Shown here: piece after piece, positions 30,571-38,051 of the stretch
Layout: every line of letters begins with the position of its first letter
Position numbering within the stretch: the first letter of the stretch is position 1
Assembly: GCA_002083435.1 (NCBI GenBank)
Contig: LWDJ01000030.1
Location: 1 to 64,000, forward strand
DNA: 64,000 nucleotides
Origin: Proteobacteria bacterium SG_bin6
Lineage (GTDB): Bacteria > Pseudomonadota > Alphaproteobacteria > Sphingomonadales > Sphingomonadaceae
Reading direction: 5' to 3'
Translations under genes and position numbers: made by a program
Notes under the pieces: generated by a model
What the model was told of the DNA's origin: nothing
What the model saw: the letters and a program-made list of their open reading frames with translations, nothing else
Databases searched by the model: none

Positions 30571-30746
30571 TTTTCCACAGGTGGCCAGGCCGTTAGCAAG
30601 AATCCGAAGGATTCTGTTCTATTAGCACCGTTAGAGAGCAGTCGATTTGTCGCGGATTTCTGCGGGTTTCCGGCACTATCGGGTTTCCGATAGGCCGAGG
30701 ATCCGGTTTCTGATGGGCCGAGTCTGGCGGTTTTCGATAGGCCGAG
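30571..30746. other. Candidate replication origin with iteron-like repeats
   Basis: Directly after repA are three 17-base direct repeats with consensus GTTTYYGATRGGCCGAG: 30683-30699, 30706-30722 and 30730-30746, spaced 23-24 bases (about two helix turns). A 7-bp hairpin CTATCGG-gttt-CCGATAG overlaps the first (30676-30693), and a DnaA-box-like TTTTCCACA lies at 30571-30579. Iterons plus a DnaA box beside an initiator gene are the layout of an oriV. The role is inferred. Confidence 0.55.
30599..30615. repeat. Perfect 7-bp inverted repeat
   Basis: AGAATCC-GAA-GGATTCT lies about 98 bases upstream of the DUF2840 start, within the candidate origin. It may be a small operator or a hairpin. Confidence 0.45.
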
Positions 30747-30748
30747 CG

Positions 30749-31615
30749 TCATGGCAACTTCTCCACAGGCAAGCCAACGCGCCGGGCCGCAGCGACGAAC
30801 GAGTCGACGGGAATGGGTTTGAAAATCAGCCGCTCGCGGCCGAAGCTGTGCTCGAGGCTCAAATGGTAGCCCGGAAGCGACTGCTGCCGGACGATCTTGC
30901 GCAGCTCGAACGCGAATTGCTTGAGCGGCGAGAGCACGCCTGATTTGAGATGCAGGTGTGGAACGTCGAAGCTCCAGCCACCGCGCTGATGGCCGCCATG
31001 CTTGCGCACAATCCGGTAAAGCCAGCGCTCGACGCCGCCAGTCAGGCTGAAATAGGCCCGGTCGATGGTCAGGATCAGCCCTCTGTCGAGCACGCCTTCA
31101 TAGAACCAGTCAGGCAGGATCATCTCGATGCCGGTCGCCCGGCCACGATCGTCCAGTGTTTCCCGCCATTCGTTGATCCAGGAGAAACGGTGACGGCGAC
31201 GTTGGTGCTGTTGCCGGATTGAGGTCGCAACGGTGGTGGATTGCAGTCGGTCAAGTGCCGCGCGCAGCCGCTCATAATGGTCTTTGCCAGTCCCGCGCCC
31301 GATGAAGTTCAGGATTTCGTGCGGTCGAGCTGCAACAAGGCGTGACGTGGGTCTTCCTGCATCGCGGGCCTCGACGAGTTGGCTAGCCGCCCAGATCAGG
31401 ATGTCGGCGTCCCAGATGGTCGCCATGCCATGCTCTGGCACGGCCTCGACCGAAATCCACGTCGCGCCCATCGTGAAATCGATTGGTGTGCAGCGGCGCG
31501 ATTTGGCGAGGCTGAAAAAGGGCCACGCCATGAGATCCTGTGCGTCCCGCGCGGCGATATCGCCGCCGATCGGCCGGAACAGCTCCAGTTGCGTGGCGGG
31601 CGCAAAGGGCCGCAT
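30749..31615 (-). CDS. repA: RepA-type replication initiator
   Basis: A 288-aa replication initiator protein A of the type carried by alphaproteobacterial plasmids and ICEs. Typical segments are DLMAWPFFSLAKSRRCTPI (about 27-45), ATIWDADILIWAASQLVEA, GTGKDHYERLRAALDRLQSTT and DRAYFSLTGGVERWLYRIVRKH. It probably binds the iteron-like repeats that begin 3 bases after its stop, giving the excised element limited autonomous replication. Its ATG overlaps the stop of the upstream HTH gene by one base (TGATG). Confidence 0.88.
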   Translation of the reverse strand: MRPFAPATQLELFRPIGGDIAARDAQDLMAWPFFSLAKSRRCTPIDFTMGATWISVEAVPEHGMATIWDADILIWAASQLVEARDAGRPTSRLVAARPHEILNFIGRGTGKDHYERLRAALDRLQSTTVATSIRQQHQRRRHRFSWINEWRETLDDRGRATGIEMILPDWFYEGVLDRGLILTIDRAYFSLTGGVERWLYRIVRKHGGHQRGGWSFDVPHLHLKSGVLSPLKQFAFELRKIVRQQSLPGYHLSLEHSFGRERLIFKPIPVDSFVAAARRVGLPVEKLP

Positions 31616-31866
31616 CAGCGCCGCACCGGTCGAGCGGAGAGACAGATGCCTTTTCCGGGGTCCGACGTCGAATTCCGGCGTCCATGCTGTGCCCAGGCGT
31701 CGAGGTCTGCGATGGCATAGACGATCCGACGCCCCAGCTTATGAAAGGCGGGCCCTGTCCCATAGCACCGATGCTTCTCCAGCGTGCGAGCGGAAAGCCC
31801 AAGGTGAACGGCAGCGTCTGGTGTTCGAACGTAGCGCGGAACGACGGGTACAAATTCTCCATCCAT
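31615..31866 (-). CDS. Excisionase/AlpA-like helix-turn-helix protein
   Basis: An 83-aa MerR-like/AlpA-type DNA-binding protein. VPRYVRTPDAAVHLGLSART (about 7-26) forms the winged helix start, followed by LEKHRCYGTGPAFHKLGRRI and the wing VYAIADLDAWA. The ATG at 31866 has a perfect AGGAGG 6 bases upstream, so it is preferred to the longer frame from 31896. Proteins of this size act as excisionase-like recombination factors or as regulators; here it is coupled to repA. Confidence 0.85.
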   Translation of the reverse strand: MDGEFVPVVPRYVRTPDAAVHLGLSARTLEKHRCYGTGPAFHKLGRRIVYAIADLDAWAQHGRRNSTSDPGKGICLSARPVRR

Positions 31867-31984
31867 GACTGTCCTCCTGTGAAGTGCCGGACACACGGGG
31901 GTTGACCGGCGAGCAGGAGGCGAGAGATCGGATTTTCAGGGGATTGGGTGAACGGACATACCGCGACGGTCTGGATTGTCCCGA

Positions 31985-32759
31985 TCAGTTGCCGTTCAGC
32001 AGGCGGCGGTAGCCGCCGTCGCGGACTGCGAGCGCGTGGCGGTGCCAGCGTGCAATCCGCTTGCGCTCGCTTGAGCTATCCCATTCAGCTGCGGAGTAGT
32101 GGCGCGCGTCGTTGGCAATCAGGTCAACTGCGAGTTCGCGTGCGCTGACACCTTCAGGCAAGGCATCGAGCAACCTCAACCATTGCACCAAACGCCAGCG
32201 TTCGGATGGCCCAGGGTCGAGAGAAACTGGTCGCGGACGCAGCCGACCAAAGTGAATATGCTCATGGAAAGCTGACATGGCAGCCCGGCGCAGTTCCCAG
32301 AATGTGTCCGCAGGCAGCATATAGGTGAGCGGGTCAGTGTCGGATGCTCCTGTTGGGACGGTCAACCGATAGCGTCGTCCGCTAGACGTCAGCACCAGAT
32401 GTGATGCTTGATCAGCAATATGACTGGCGATGACCGTCGCACCTTTGCCAGAGGAAAGCATATTGAAGCTGCCGGTCGTGGCTGGATCCGGTTGCAGCCG
32501 GATGATTGTAGCGGATGCGAAAGGGTCCCAGATGGCGGGGCTTTGCGTGGCGGTATGTTCAGGGTCGGCCGCGAAAGACCAACCCCCAGTGCTTGGCCAG
32601 ACGTTTGCGCGCTATGGGCGCTGCGTCGATGGCACGAGCATATTGGGCCCGATAATCGGGATTGCGGCGCAGGAATTCCTGCGCGAAGTCCGCACGGTCG
32701 TGTGCTTCAAAGGCTTTGGCGTAACTCTCCGAACGCCAGTCGGGCTTCTCCTCCATCAC
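31985..32759 (-). pseudogene. DUF6499-DUF2285 regulator split by a one-base frameshift
   Basis: Two frames together make one familiar protein. 32559-32759 encodes 66 aa with the DUF6499 pattern (PDWRSESYAKAFEAHDRADF, EFLRRNPDYRAQY). 31985-32461 encodes a DUF2285 domain (RLVQWLRLLDALPEGVSARE, ending DGGYRRLL). The second frame stays open upstream of its ATG and reads SFAADPEHTATQSPAIWDPF, the normal continuation after WGL of the first part. The joined length, 775 bases, is 3n+1, so one extra base near a GGGGG run at about 32582-32588 would explain the split. It may be a true mutation, a sequencing error or, less likely, programmed frameshifting. Confidence 0.75.
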
Positions 32760-32891
32760 AGCTCTCCTGTGAGGTTTTTTGGAGTCGGACGATCATGTTA
32801 CCGGCAAGCTCCGAGAAGTGCCGGAGTCAGTGGCACGCTATCAGCGCGAAATGCACAATCGATTGCGCCACAATCGTGGAAAGTCGGGAGT

Positions 32892-33155
32892 TTAGTTTGT
32901 GCGAGGATCCAGCAAATGACGGTATCCGCTCTGTGTCATCCATTTGGCACGAGCAAGGTGGCCGTCGTAAACCAGCTTGGCCCGCTCGGGCTCCTTTTTG
33001 GGATCGATGGCGAAGATGATCGCTACCGCCTCTTCCCAGTGCGCACCCTCTTTTTCGGCGTCCAGCAGACGCAAATAGGTCACGAGGTGGCGCTCGTCAT
33101 AAGCGCTTAGCCGGTCCATCTGCGGTGGTTGATCTTCGAAGTCAGGAGCCGACAT
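32892..33155 (-). CDS. Small DUF2285-like protein
   Basis: An 87-aa protein I cannot place with certainty. DERHLVTYLRLLDAEKEGAHWEEA...AR.....SGYRHLL has the same pattern as the DUF2285 C-terminus of the neighbouring split gene (LVQWLRLLDALPEG...GYRRLL), so it is probably a short paralogue. It is acidic in the first half, with no membrane segment. It lies upstream of the DUF6499-DUF2285 gene with a 132-base gap. A role in regulating the element is plausible. Confidence 0.7.
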   Translation of the reverse strand: MSAPDFEDQPPQMDRLSAYDERHLVTYLRLLDAEKEGAHWEEAVAIIFAIDPKKEPERAKLVYDGHLARAKWMTQSGYRHLLDPRTN

Positions 33156-33248
33156 GGGTCCCTCCTAAGTGTGGAGCCATAATAGTCGCGTTAACGCCGC
33201 AACACGAGTGGTGAAGCAGGCCACATTTCCCCCTAAATCCGTAGGGCA

Positions 33249-33268
33249 TTATGCGCTTTCCCGCATAA
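33249..33268. repeat. Short inverted repeat between regulatory genes
   Basis: TTATGCG-ctttcc-CGCATAA is a perfect 7-bp inverted repeat in the 226-base gap between the XRE regulator and the small DUF2285-like gene. It is a candidate operator or hairpin; nothing else is clear in this gap. Confidence 0.4.
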
Positions 33269-33381
33269 GCTGAGACGGATTGTGGTTGCGCAACCACTTG
33301 CGAAGAACAAGCTTCTGCTTTCTGTCGTTGAAAAATTGTAAAGTTGGAACGTCGAATCTGCGAACGGGCGCTATTGTGCGG

Positions 33382-33600
33382 TCACTGTTCGCCAGTCTTG
33401 TCGAAGAAGCGGGCCGGATCGACGACAAGTTCCTCTGCCAGTCGTTCAACCGTGTCGAGCGTGGGCGAATTTGCTGCGCGTTCAAGTAGGCCGACATAGT
33501 TGCGGTTGAGCCCAGCACGATGCGCCAATTCCTCCTGCGAAAGCCCACTGGCGTGACGCATTCGCCTTAAATTCGTCGCAAAAATCTCCCGAAGCTTCAT
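33382..33600 (-). CDS. XRE-family repressor-like regulator
   Basis: A 72-aa Cro/CI-type helix-turn-helix protein: LRRMRHASGLSQEELAHRAG (about 11-30) then LNRNYVGLLERAANSPTLDT contains the two DNA-contact helices. Compact XRE proteins of this type commonly repress conjugative elements. A GGAG lies only one base from the ATG, so translation is probably weak or leaderless-like. Directly upstream are repeats that may be its own operator. Confidence 0.9.
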   Translation of the reverse strand: MKLREIFATNLRRMRHASGLSQEELAHRAGLNRNYVGLLERAANSPTLDTVERLAEELVVDPARFFDKTGEQ

Positions 33601-33619
33601 GCTCCGTGGGTCGGCGGAA

Positions 33620-33650
33620 CCCTAATATACTGCCACCCAATATACTAGGG
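33620..33650. promoter_or_regulatory. Candidate operator of the XRE regulator
   Basis: Two direct copies of AATATACT (33624-33631 and 33639-33646, 15 bases apart) lie within outer arms CCCTA (33620-33624) and TAGGG (33646-33650), 20-50 bases upstream of the XRE start. The AT-rich TATATT on the minus strand could also be its -10. Function inferred. Confidence 0.45.
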
Positions 33651-33654
33651 ATTC

Positions 33655-33684
33655 GTCATCGCCCGGTGTTGCCCGGGCGATGAC
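33655..33684 (-). terminator. Perfect 12-bp hairpin after DUF736 copy 2
   Basis: GTCATCGCCCGG (33655-33666) and CCGGGCGATGAC (33673-33684) form a perfect 12-bp stem with a 6-base loop, starting 9 bases after the DUF736 stop. There is no U-tract, but position and stability suggest a terminator or 3' stabiliser. Confidence 0.6.
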
Positions 33685-33693
33685 TTGGCCGGG

Positions 33694-34011
33694 TCAGCTT
33701 TCGCTGCGTCGTGCGGGGCGGTTCCAGACCAGATCGTAGCTGCCGTCTTCAGCTTCGAAGAGCTGGGCGAAGATGGGGGCCACAAAGCTCGGATCATCGA
33801 GCTTGATCGAGAGGTAGTGCCGGTCATCCTGGGTGCGCTTTTCCCATGCCGCGCCGATTTCGACGTCGCCGACAAATACGCGGTGGCTGGGAGCATTCGA
33901 GCTGGCGCCTTCTTCTGCTGCGATACGGACCGACTTGGCCTGCAGTGCGAGAGTGGCGATCTGGCCACGGAATTCTCCCGAGACCTTCTTGAAATTGCCG
34001 ATCTTTGCCAT
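33694..34011 (-). CDS. DUF736 protein, copy 2
   Basis: A 105-aa DUF736 protein: IGNFKKVSGEFRGQIATLAL at the start, APSHRVFVGDVEIGAAWEK in the middle, then DDRHYLSIKLDDPSFVAPIF and DLVWNRP at the end. This is closer to the common DUF736 pattern than the copy at 29073-29405. An AAGGAAA lies just upstream of the ATG. It is transcribed apart from its neighbours, with a strong hairpin after its stop. The function of the family is unknown; high-copy expression of such genes in ICEs is a guess only. Confidence 0.88.
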   Translation of the reverse strand: MAKIGNFKKVSGEFRGQIATLALQAKSVRIAAEEGASSNAPSHRVFVGDVEIGAAWEKRTQDDRHYLSIKLDDPSFVAPIFAQLFEAEDGSYDLVWNRPARRSES

Positions 34012-34414
34012 GGGTATTTCCTTTCCGTTGGTCGGACCGCTCCAGTGCGGCCTCGATGCGCGGATGAAGGTCAGCCAGTGGCAGGCGCCGCAGCGTCAGC
34101 CCGCAGCGTCAGCGAAGGACGGGGTGATCGGTCTTTCTTGTCTCGCGAGGAACGGCGGAACGCCGGGGGAAGAAAGTCCGAAACACACCGTTGCGGCAAG
34201 CCTGCCAAGCGAAGTGCCTTGCTGACATGGGCGCGGATCGAAAGAGGCGGTACTGGTGCTTTCCGTCTGGAAACGACACCCGCTGCATAGTTCGCGAGGT
34301 CAATCGTCGGGAGTGCTGACCAAGATAGAGCTCGAACCAGGCCAGTCGATGACGATGCAGGAGGCAATCGCCCTGACCACGCCGTCCTGCTATTCGTTCC
34401 CGACGAATGCAGCG
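34012..34414. other. Gap between DUF736 copy 2 and a membrane-protein gene
   Basis: About 400 bases without a convincing gene. It contains a tandem 13-base repeat, CCGCAGCGTCAGC at 34088-34100 and 34101-34113. Minus-strand frames such as 34071-34367 look like random high-GC translation. It may hold the DUF736 promoter or a site such as oriT, but I cannot show either. Confidence 0.4.
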
Positions 34415-34870
34415 CTATCGGGAATAGCCTCCATCTGATCGGTCGGTAGCAGAGGTTATGCCGAACCGATCGCTGCCATCCATCACGTTTCGCCAGGCGG
34501 AGATGGATGTGGCGACAGCCGCGATCGTTCCGAGAATCGCCAATGCGGGATCGCTGCTCGTCGCTAGTGAAGCCAGGCCGTGGGCAGCTTGATAGCCAGC
34601 GAAGGCGGCCGGCACCGCAAAAAGCAGCGCAATTCCAAGCCGAACCGAGGGTGATTGGATATAGGCGATCAGAAATCGGCCGATAAGCAGGGTAGCGATT
34701 CCAGCGAAAAAGCCAGTCAGAATTGCCGCAGGATAACCGTGGGCGCCGCGAAGCAGGGCAAAGCTCGTACCGATGGCGACGTAGACTGGCAGCGCCAGGC
34801 TGGCGAGCCGGAACAGGAGCGAGAGCATGTAAAGGCCGGCGATGCTCCCGAGGATGAGAAGAATGGTCAT
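34415..34870 (-). CDS. Small polytopic membrane protein
   Basis: A 151-aa hydrophobic protein with about four transmembrane segments (ILLILGSIAGLYMLSLLFRL, ALPVYVAIGTSFALLRG, AILTGFFAGIATLLIGRFLI, IALLFAVPAAFAGYQAAHG) and a soluble tail. I recognise no family. The ATG at 34870 gives an N-terminal membrane helix directly; the frame extends to 34906. Genes of this sort occur near the attachment end of sphingomonad ICEs; the function is unknown. Confidence 0.7.
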   Translation of the reverse strand: MTILLILGSIAGLYMLSLLFRLASLALPVYVAIGTSFALLRGAHGYPAAILTGFFAGIATLLIGRFLIAYIQSPSVRLGIALLFAVPAAFAGYQAAHGLASLATSSDPALAILGTIAAVATSISAWRNVMDGSDRFGITSATDRSDGGYSR

Positions 34871-34975
34871 AGGCGTCCCTTGTCTGGACGCGCTCGCCAC
34901 CACCACCTCAGCGCAATCTGCGCGGTAAGATTAGCACAATGAATCTCGGTTCGAAACGTCCGAGTGTCCCTGAAG

Positions 34976-35140
34976 TCAGCGGGCGAATGGGTCATATTCG
35001 CGCACGACCTGATCGGGGTCGCCGTCAAATTCGTCGGCAGGGATGACAAAATAGCCCTGACCGGTCTTGATCAGGACGATAACCGTCATCAGCGTCCGGG
35101 AAAGGTTCAAGCCAAGTGATTGTGCGGTTGCAAGTGGCAT
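34976..35140 (-). CDS. Small hypothetical protein near the attachment end
   Basis: A 54-aa protein reading MPLATAQSLGLNLSRTLMTV then VIVLIKTGQGYFVIPADEFDG and an acidic end. I start it at 35140 because the upstream part of the frame (to 35215) is Arg/Pro-rich and looks non-coding; a GGAG lies about 10 bases upstream on the minus strand. It is the first gene of the element next to the tRNA. No family is recognised. Confidence 0.5.
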   Translation of the reverse strand: MPLATAQSLGLNLSRTLMTVIVLIKTGQGYFVIPADEFDGDPDQVVREYDPFAR

Positions 35141-35564
35141 GATGCGGCTCCTGTCGAGGAGCGGGACCACCCCGCTCGACAGTCGCCCCAAGGGCCGGGG
35201 GCTGGCCGCAATCACCGCGGCTCGGCTGCGGCCGCACGCGCTAGCGTAGCGGACCCTTCACGGGTTGATTGAAGGAGGACAGGCTTCGAGCCCAGGGATC
35301 AGCGGCTAATGCGAGTGGTTGGTCATGCCCGGGTGCAGGCAATTCGCGTAACCGGCGCCCCAACAAGATTGGCCTGTCCCGACCACCGGTCGTGTGATTA
35401 TCGATGTTATTGATTGGGCTGGCTGGGACGTGAGCACGCCTGAATTGTCCCAAGCTGGAATTGCACTGGTGACAATGTGGTGACAATCCCGGGGGAATTG
35501 ACTGTTGTCACCAAGCCCTCGCGAGCTTCGCGAGGTTCAAACAATTGGTTTTCTGGGAGAAAAC
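35141..35564. other. Attachment-end region between the element and tRNA-Gly
   Basis: About 420 bases with no convincing gene and no integrase. The last 100 bases before the tRNA 3' end hold direct repeats TGGTGACAAT (35467-35476 and 35478-35487) and an inverted copy TTGTCACCA (35505-35513), resembling integrase arm-type or excisionase sites. A GCTTCGCGAGG-rich palindrome (GCGAGCTTCGCGAGG) is at about 35521-35535. Confidence 0.5.
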
Positions 35565-35639
35565 TGGAGCGGGCGAAGGGATTCGAACCCTCGACCCCAA
35601 CCTTGGCAAGGTTGTGCTCTACCCCTGAGCTACGCCCGC
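35565..35639 (-). tRNA. tRNA-Gly (anticodon GCC)
   Basis: The minus strand folds as a full cloverleaf: acceptor GCGGGCG/CGCCCGC, D stem GCTC/GAGC, anticodon arm CAACC-TTGCCAA-GGTTG with anticodon GCC, T arm GAGGG-TTCGAAT-CCCTT, discriminator T and an encoded CCA. Its 3' end faces the mobile element at lower coordinates and its 5' side faces core genes, which is the usual geometry for integration into the 3' end of a tRNA gene. Confidence 0.97.
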
Positions 35640-35854
35640 TCTGGCGCCATCGGGGAGAGGGCTCCCCGCGGGTGAGGGCGGGCCATTAGCAGGCGAATCG
35701 GGGACTGCCAAGCCCTTTCGCCACATCGCTCGATCCGCTCGCATGGAAGAGGAGTCAGCACGATTACGAAAGGCCTTGGCTTGGCGCCCCCGCGCGCCCA
35801 AATAGGCGCCTGTCATGACCATTGCGGGGCGGCGCCCCGCCAGGAGCAAGTGAA

Positions 35855-36766
35855 TTGGCCACTTTGGGGATGAGCGCCGCGGAGCGTGAGGCGGTCGCCG
35901 CGTTCCGCCGCGACGTTGTCGAACCTTCGATGACGAAACTGGTGATCATCGACTTTTGGGCGGAATGGTGCGGCCCATGCAAGGCGCTGAAGCCGGTACT
36001 GGAAAAGGTCGCCGCCGCTTATGCCGACAAGGGCGTGGTGCTGGTGCCGATCGATACCGACCAGAACCAGTTCATCGCCGCGCAATTCCAGGTGCGCTCG
36101 ATCCCGACCGTTTATGCAATGTTCCAGGGCCAGTTGGTCGCCGATCTCACCAATGCGCGCACCGAAAGCCAGCTGCGCGCGACGCTCGACCAGATCCTGC
36201 GTCAGCTACCGATCGAAGCCGAGGGGGCCAAGGCCGAGGCCGAACTGGAACCGCTGATCGCGATGGGCGAGCAGATCCTGGCCGAAGGCGACGCGGCGCG
36301 CGCGCGCGGCATCTTCGAGCAGTTGCACGAGATGGCGCCCGAGCATCCGGCGGTGCTTTCCGGCTTGATCCGCGCGCTGATTGGCGCGGGCGACGCGGCG
36401 GCGGCCGAGGTGCTGGTCGCCGACCTGCCCTCCGAACTCGCCAAGGCGCCGGAGATCGCCCGCGCCCAATCCGCGCTCGCGCTCGCCAAGGAAGCCGAGC
36501 CGGTCGCTGATCTGGCGGGGCTCGCGGCCCATGCGGCGGCGAACCCAGAGGATATGGCCGCGCGCTACAAGCTCGCCGGCGGGCAGATGGCGGCGGGCGA
36601 TCATCAGGCGGCCGCCGACACGCTGCTCGCGATGATCGCCGACGATCGCGCCTGGGACGGCGGCGCCGCGCGCCAGCGACTGCTGAAGCTGTTCGAGGTG
36701 GTGGGGCTGGAGGACCCATGGGTCGCGGCGACGCGGCGGCGGCTTTCGGCGATCCTGTTCGGGTGA
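35855..36766 (+). CDS. cnoX: Thioredoxin-TPR co-chaperone CnoX/YbbN
   Basis: A 303-aa protein with an N-terminal thioredoxin domain (active site WAEWCGPCKAL near residues 36-46) and a C-terminal TPR-like helical half. The E. coli homologue is a chaperedoxin acting with GroEL, protecting clients from oxidation; having CGPC, this one may keep redox activity. I start it at a TTG (35855, giving MATLGMSAAER) with GGAG about 9 bases upstream; an ATG at 35822 is also in frame. Its stop overlaps the next ATG (TGATG). Confidence 0.88.
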   Translation: MATLGMSAAEREAVAAFRRDVVEPSMTKLVIIDFWAEWCGPCKALKPVLEKVAAAYADKGVVLVPIDTDQNQFIAAQFQVRSIPTVYAMFQGQLVADLTNARTESQLRATLDQILRQLPIEAEGAKAEAELEPLIAMGEQILAEGDAARARGIFEQLHEMAPEHPAVLSGLIRALIGAGDAAAAEVLVADLPSELAKAPEIARAQSALALAKEAEPVADLAGLAAHAAANPEDMAARYKLAGGQMAAGDHQAAADTLLAMIADDRAWDGGAARQRLLKLFEVVGLEDPWVAATRRRLSAILFG

Positions 36767-37383
36767 TGGGCGAACGTACCCGCCTGTCGATCTTTCCGCT
36801 GCCAGGGGCGCTGCTCTTTCCGCGGATGCATCTGCCGCTGCACATTTTCGAGCCGCGCTACCGGGCGATGGTAAGCGATTCGCTCGCCCGAGATCGGCGC
36901 ATCGGAATGATCCAGCCGCGCGGCGGGGGCAGCATCCCACCGTTGTTCGAGATCGGCTGTGTCGGCAAGATCGCGCATTTCGAGGCGCTCGACGATGGTC
37001 GGTACAATCTGGTGCTCGAAGGTTTGTCGCTGTTCCGGATCGTACGCGAACTCGATGTGACAACCGCGTTCCGCCAGGTCGAGGCCGAATTGCTGGCTTA
37101 TCCCGCCGAGCCGGAAACGCTTTCGCACCCGGCGCGCGCGGCGCTGGAGAGCGAGGCGCGGCGCTTCGCCGATGCGCAGGGCTATGCGGTGGATTGGGAA
37201 GCGGTGACCAAGCTCGACGATGAATCGCTCGTCAACGGCGTTGCCCAGATCGCGCCGTTCGACGCGGCAGCGAAGCAGGCGCTGCTCGAAACCCCCGATC
37301 TTGCCGCCCGCGCGGAGTTGCTGACGCAGCTGATGGCGTTCTTCGGCCGCACTGGTGACGCCGACGAAGTGACGCTGCTGTGA
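36766..37383 (+). CDS. LON substrate-binding domain protein
   Basis: A 205-aa stand-alone LON N-terminal domain protein: TRLSIFPLPGALLFPRMHLPLHIFEPRYRAMV (about 5-36) is the family signature, quoted here as consecutive short motifs FPLPGALLFP, LPLHIFEPRY. No protease or AAA+ domain follows. It may be an adaptor that binds unfolded proteins. It is coupled to cnoX upstream and to the Trm112-like gene downstream (GTGA overlap), suggesting a small protein-quality operon. Confidence 0.88.
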   Translation: MGERTRLSIFPLPGALLFPRMHLPLHIFEPRYRAMVSDSLARDRRIGMIQPRGGGSIPPLFEIGCVGKIAHFEALDDGRYNLVLEGLSLFRIVRELDVTTAFRQVEAELLAYPAEPETLSHPARAALESEARRFADAQGYAVDWEAVTKLDDESLVNGVAQIAPFDAAAKQALLETPDLAARAELLTQLMAFFGRTGDADEVTLL

Positions 37384-37568
37384 GCGAAGCGGCCTGCCCC
37401 ATCGAGGCGTGGCTGCTCGAACGGCTGGTGTGCCCGGTCACCCGCATGCCGTTGCGCTGGGACGGCGCGCGCCAGATGCTGGTGACCGAAGCGGCGGGCT
37501 TGGCCTATCCAGTGCGCGACGGGGTGCCGGTGCTGCTGCCCGAGGCGGGAATGCCGATCACCGCCTGA
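37380..37568 (+). CDS. Trm112-like protein
   Basis: A 62-aa Trm112 family protein: WLLERLVCPVTRMPLRWDGA (about 10-29) and AGLAYPVRDGVPVLLPEA (about 39-56) match the YcaR-type zinc-ribbon remnant. The second Cys of the usual CPxC is a Thr-Arg here, as is common in proteobacterial members. The GTG start overlaps the previous stop. Bacterial Trm112 proteins are thought to support methyltransferases; the partner is unknown. Confidence 0.85.
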   Translation: MSEAACPIEAWLLERLVCPVTRMPLRWDGARQMLVTEAAGLAYPVRDGVPVLLPEAGMPITA

Positions 37569-37601
37569 CGACAAGCGCGGGGTCGGGCGAGTCGAACGCC
37601 G

Positions 37602-38039
37602 TTACGCCGGCCGGCGCGAATCCTGCGAGGCGATGATCTGCCAGCGCCCGTCGCGATACTTCCAGATGTCGATCCAGATCAGTCGCAGATCGGGCTTCTT
37701 GTCGGCGCGGCGTACCCATTCGGCGCCCTGCGCCACCACGGTGTCGCCATATTGGCGGTAGTTAATGTAATCGATGCCACTCGCGATGAATTCGCCCTTG
37801 GTGCCGGGCACAAGCTGGTCCGCCTTGGTGACGACCTTGCCGCTCGAACTGACGCCGACATAATCATCGGCGAGGATCGTCTTGAGCGGTGTGGGATCCC
37901 CCGTGACGGCAATGTCGGCCCAAACCCGTTCCGCTTCGCGCATCTGCGCTTCCACGGCGGGCGTGAAGGGATTGGCCGTTTGCGCCGCCGCCGGCGCAGC
38001 GAGGGCAAGCGCCGCCAAAGCCATCAATCGCATCACCAC
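37602..38039 (-). CDS. Exported NTF2-like (DUF4440) protein
   Basis: A 145-aa protein with a signal peptide (RLMALAALALAAPAAAQ, about 4-20) and an NTF2/SnoaL-like fold: EAERVWADIAVTGDPTPLKTI, LADDYVGVSSSGKVVTKADQ, and WIDIWKYRDGRWQIIASQDS. Such small domains bind ligands or catalyse simple isomerisations; the substrate cannot be inferred. It ends 34 bases from the convergent Trm112-like gene and lies just downstream of the ubiH-like gene. Confidence 0.85.
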   Translation of the reverse strand: MVMRLMALAALALAAPAAAQTANPFTPAVEAQMREAERVWADIAVTGDPTPLKTILADDYVGVSSSGKVVTKADQLVPGTKGEFIASGIDYINYRQYGDTVVAQGAEWVRRADKKPDLRLIWIDIWKYRDGRWQIIASQDSRRPA

Positions 38040-38051
38040 CCCCCTAACACC

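Noticed and set aside
34071..34367. Minus-strand frame of 98 residues upstream of DUF736
   Set aside because: No Shine-Dalgarno, arginine/serine/proline-rich translation and no family resemblance.
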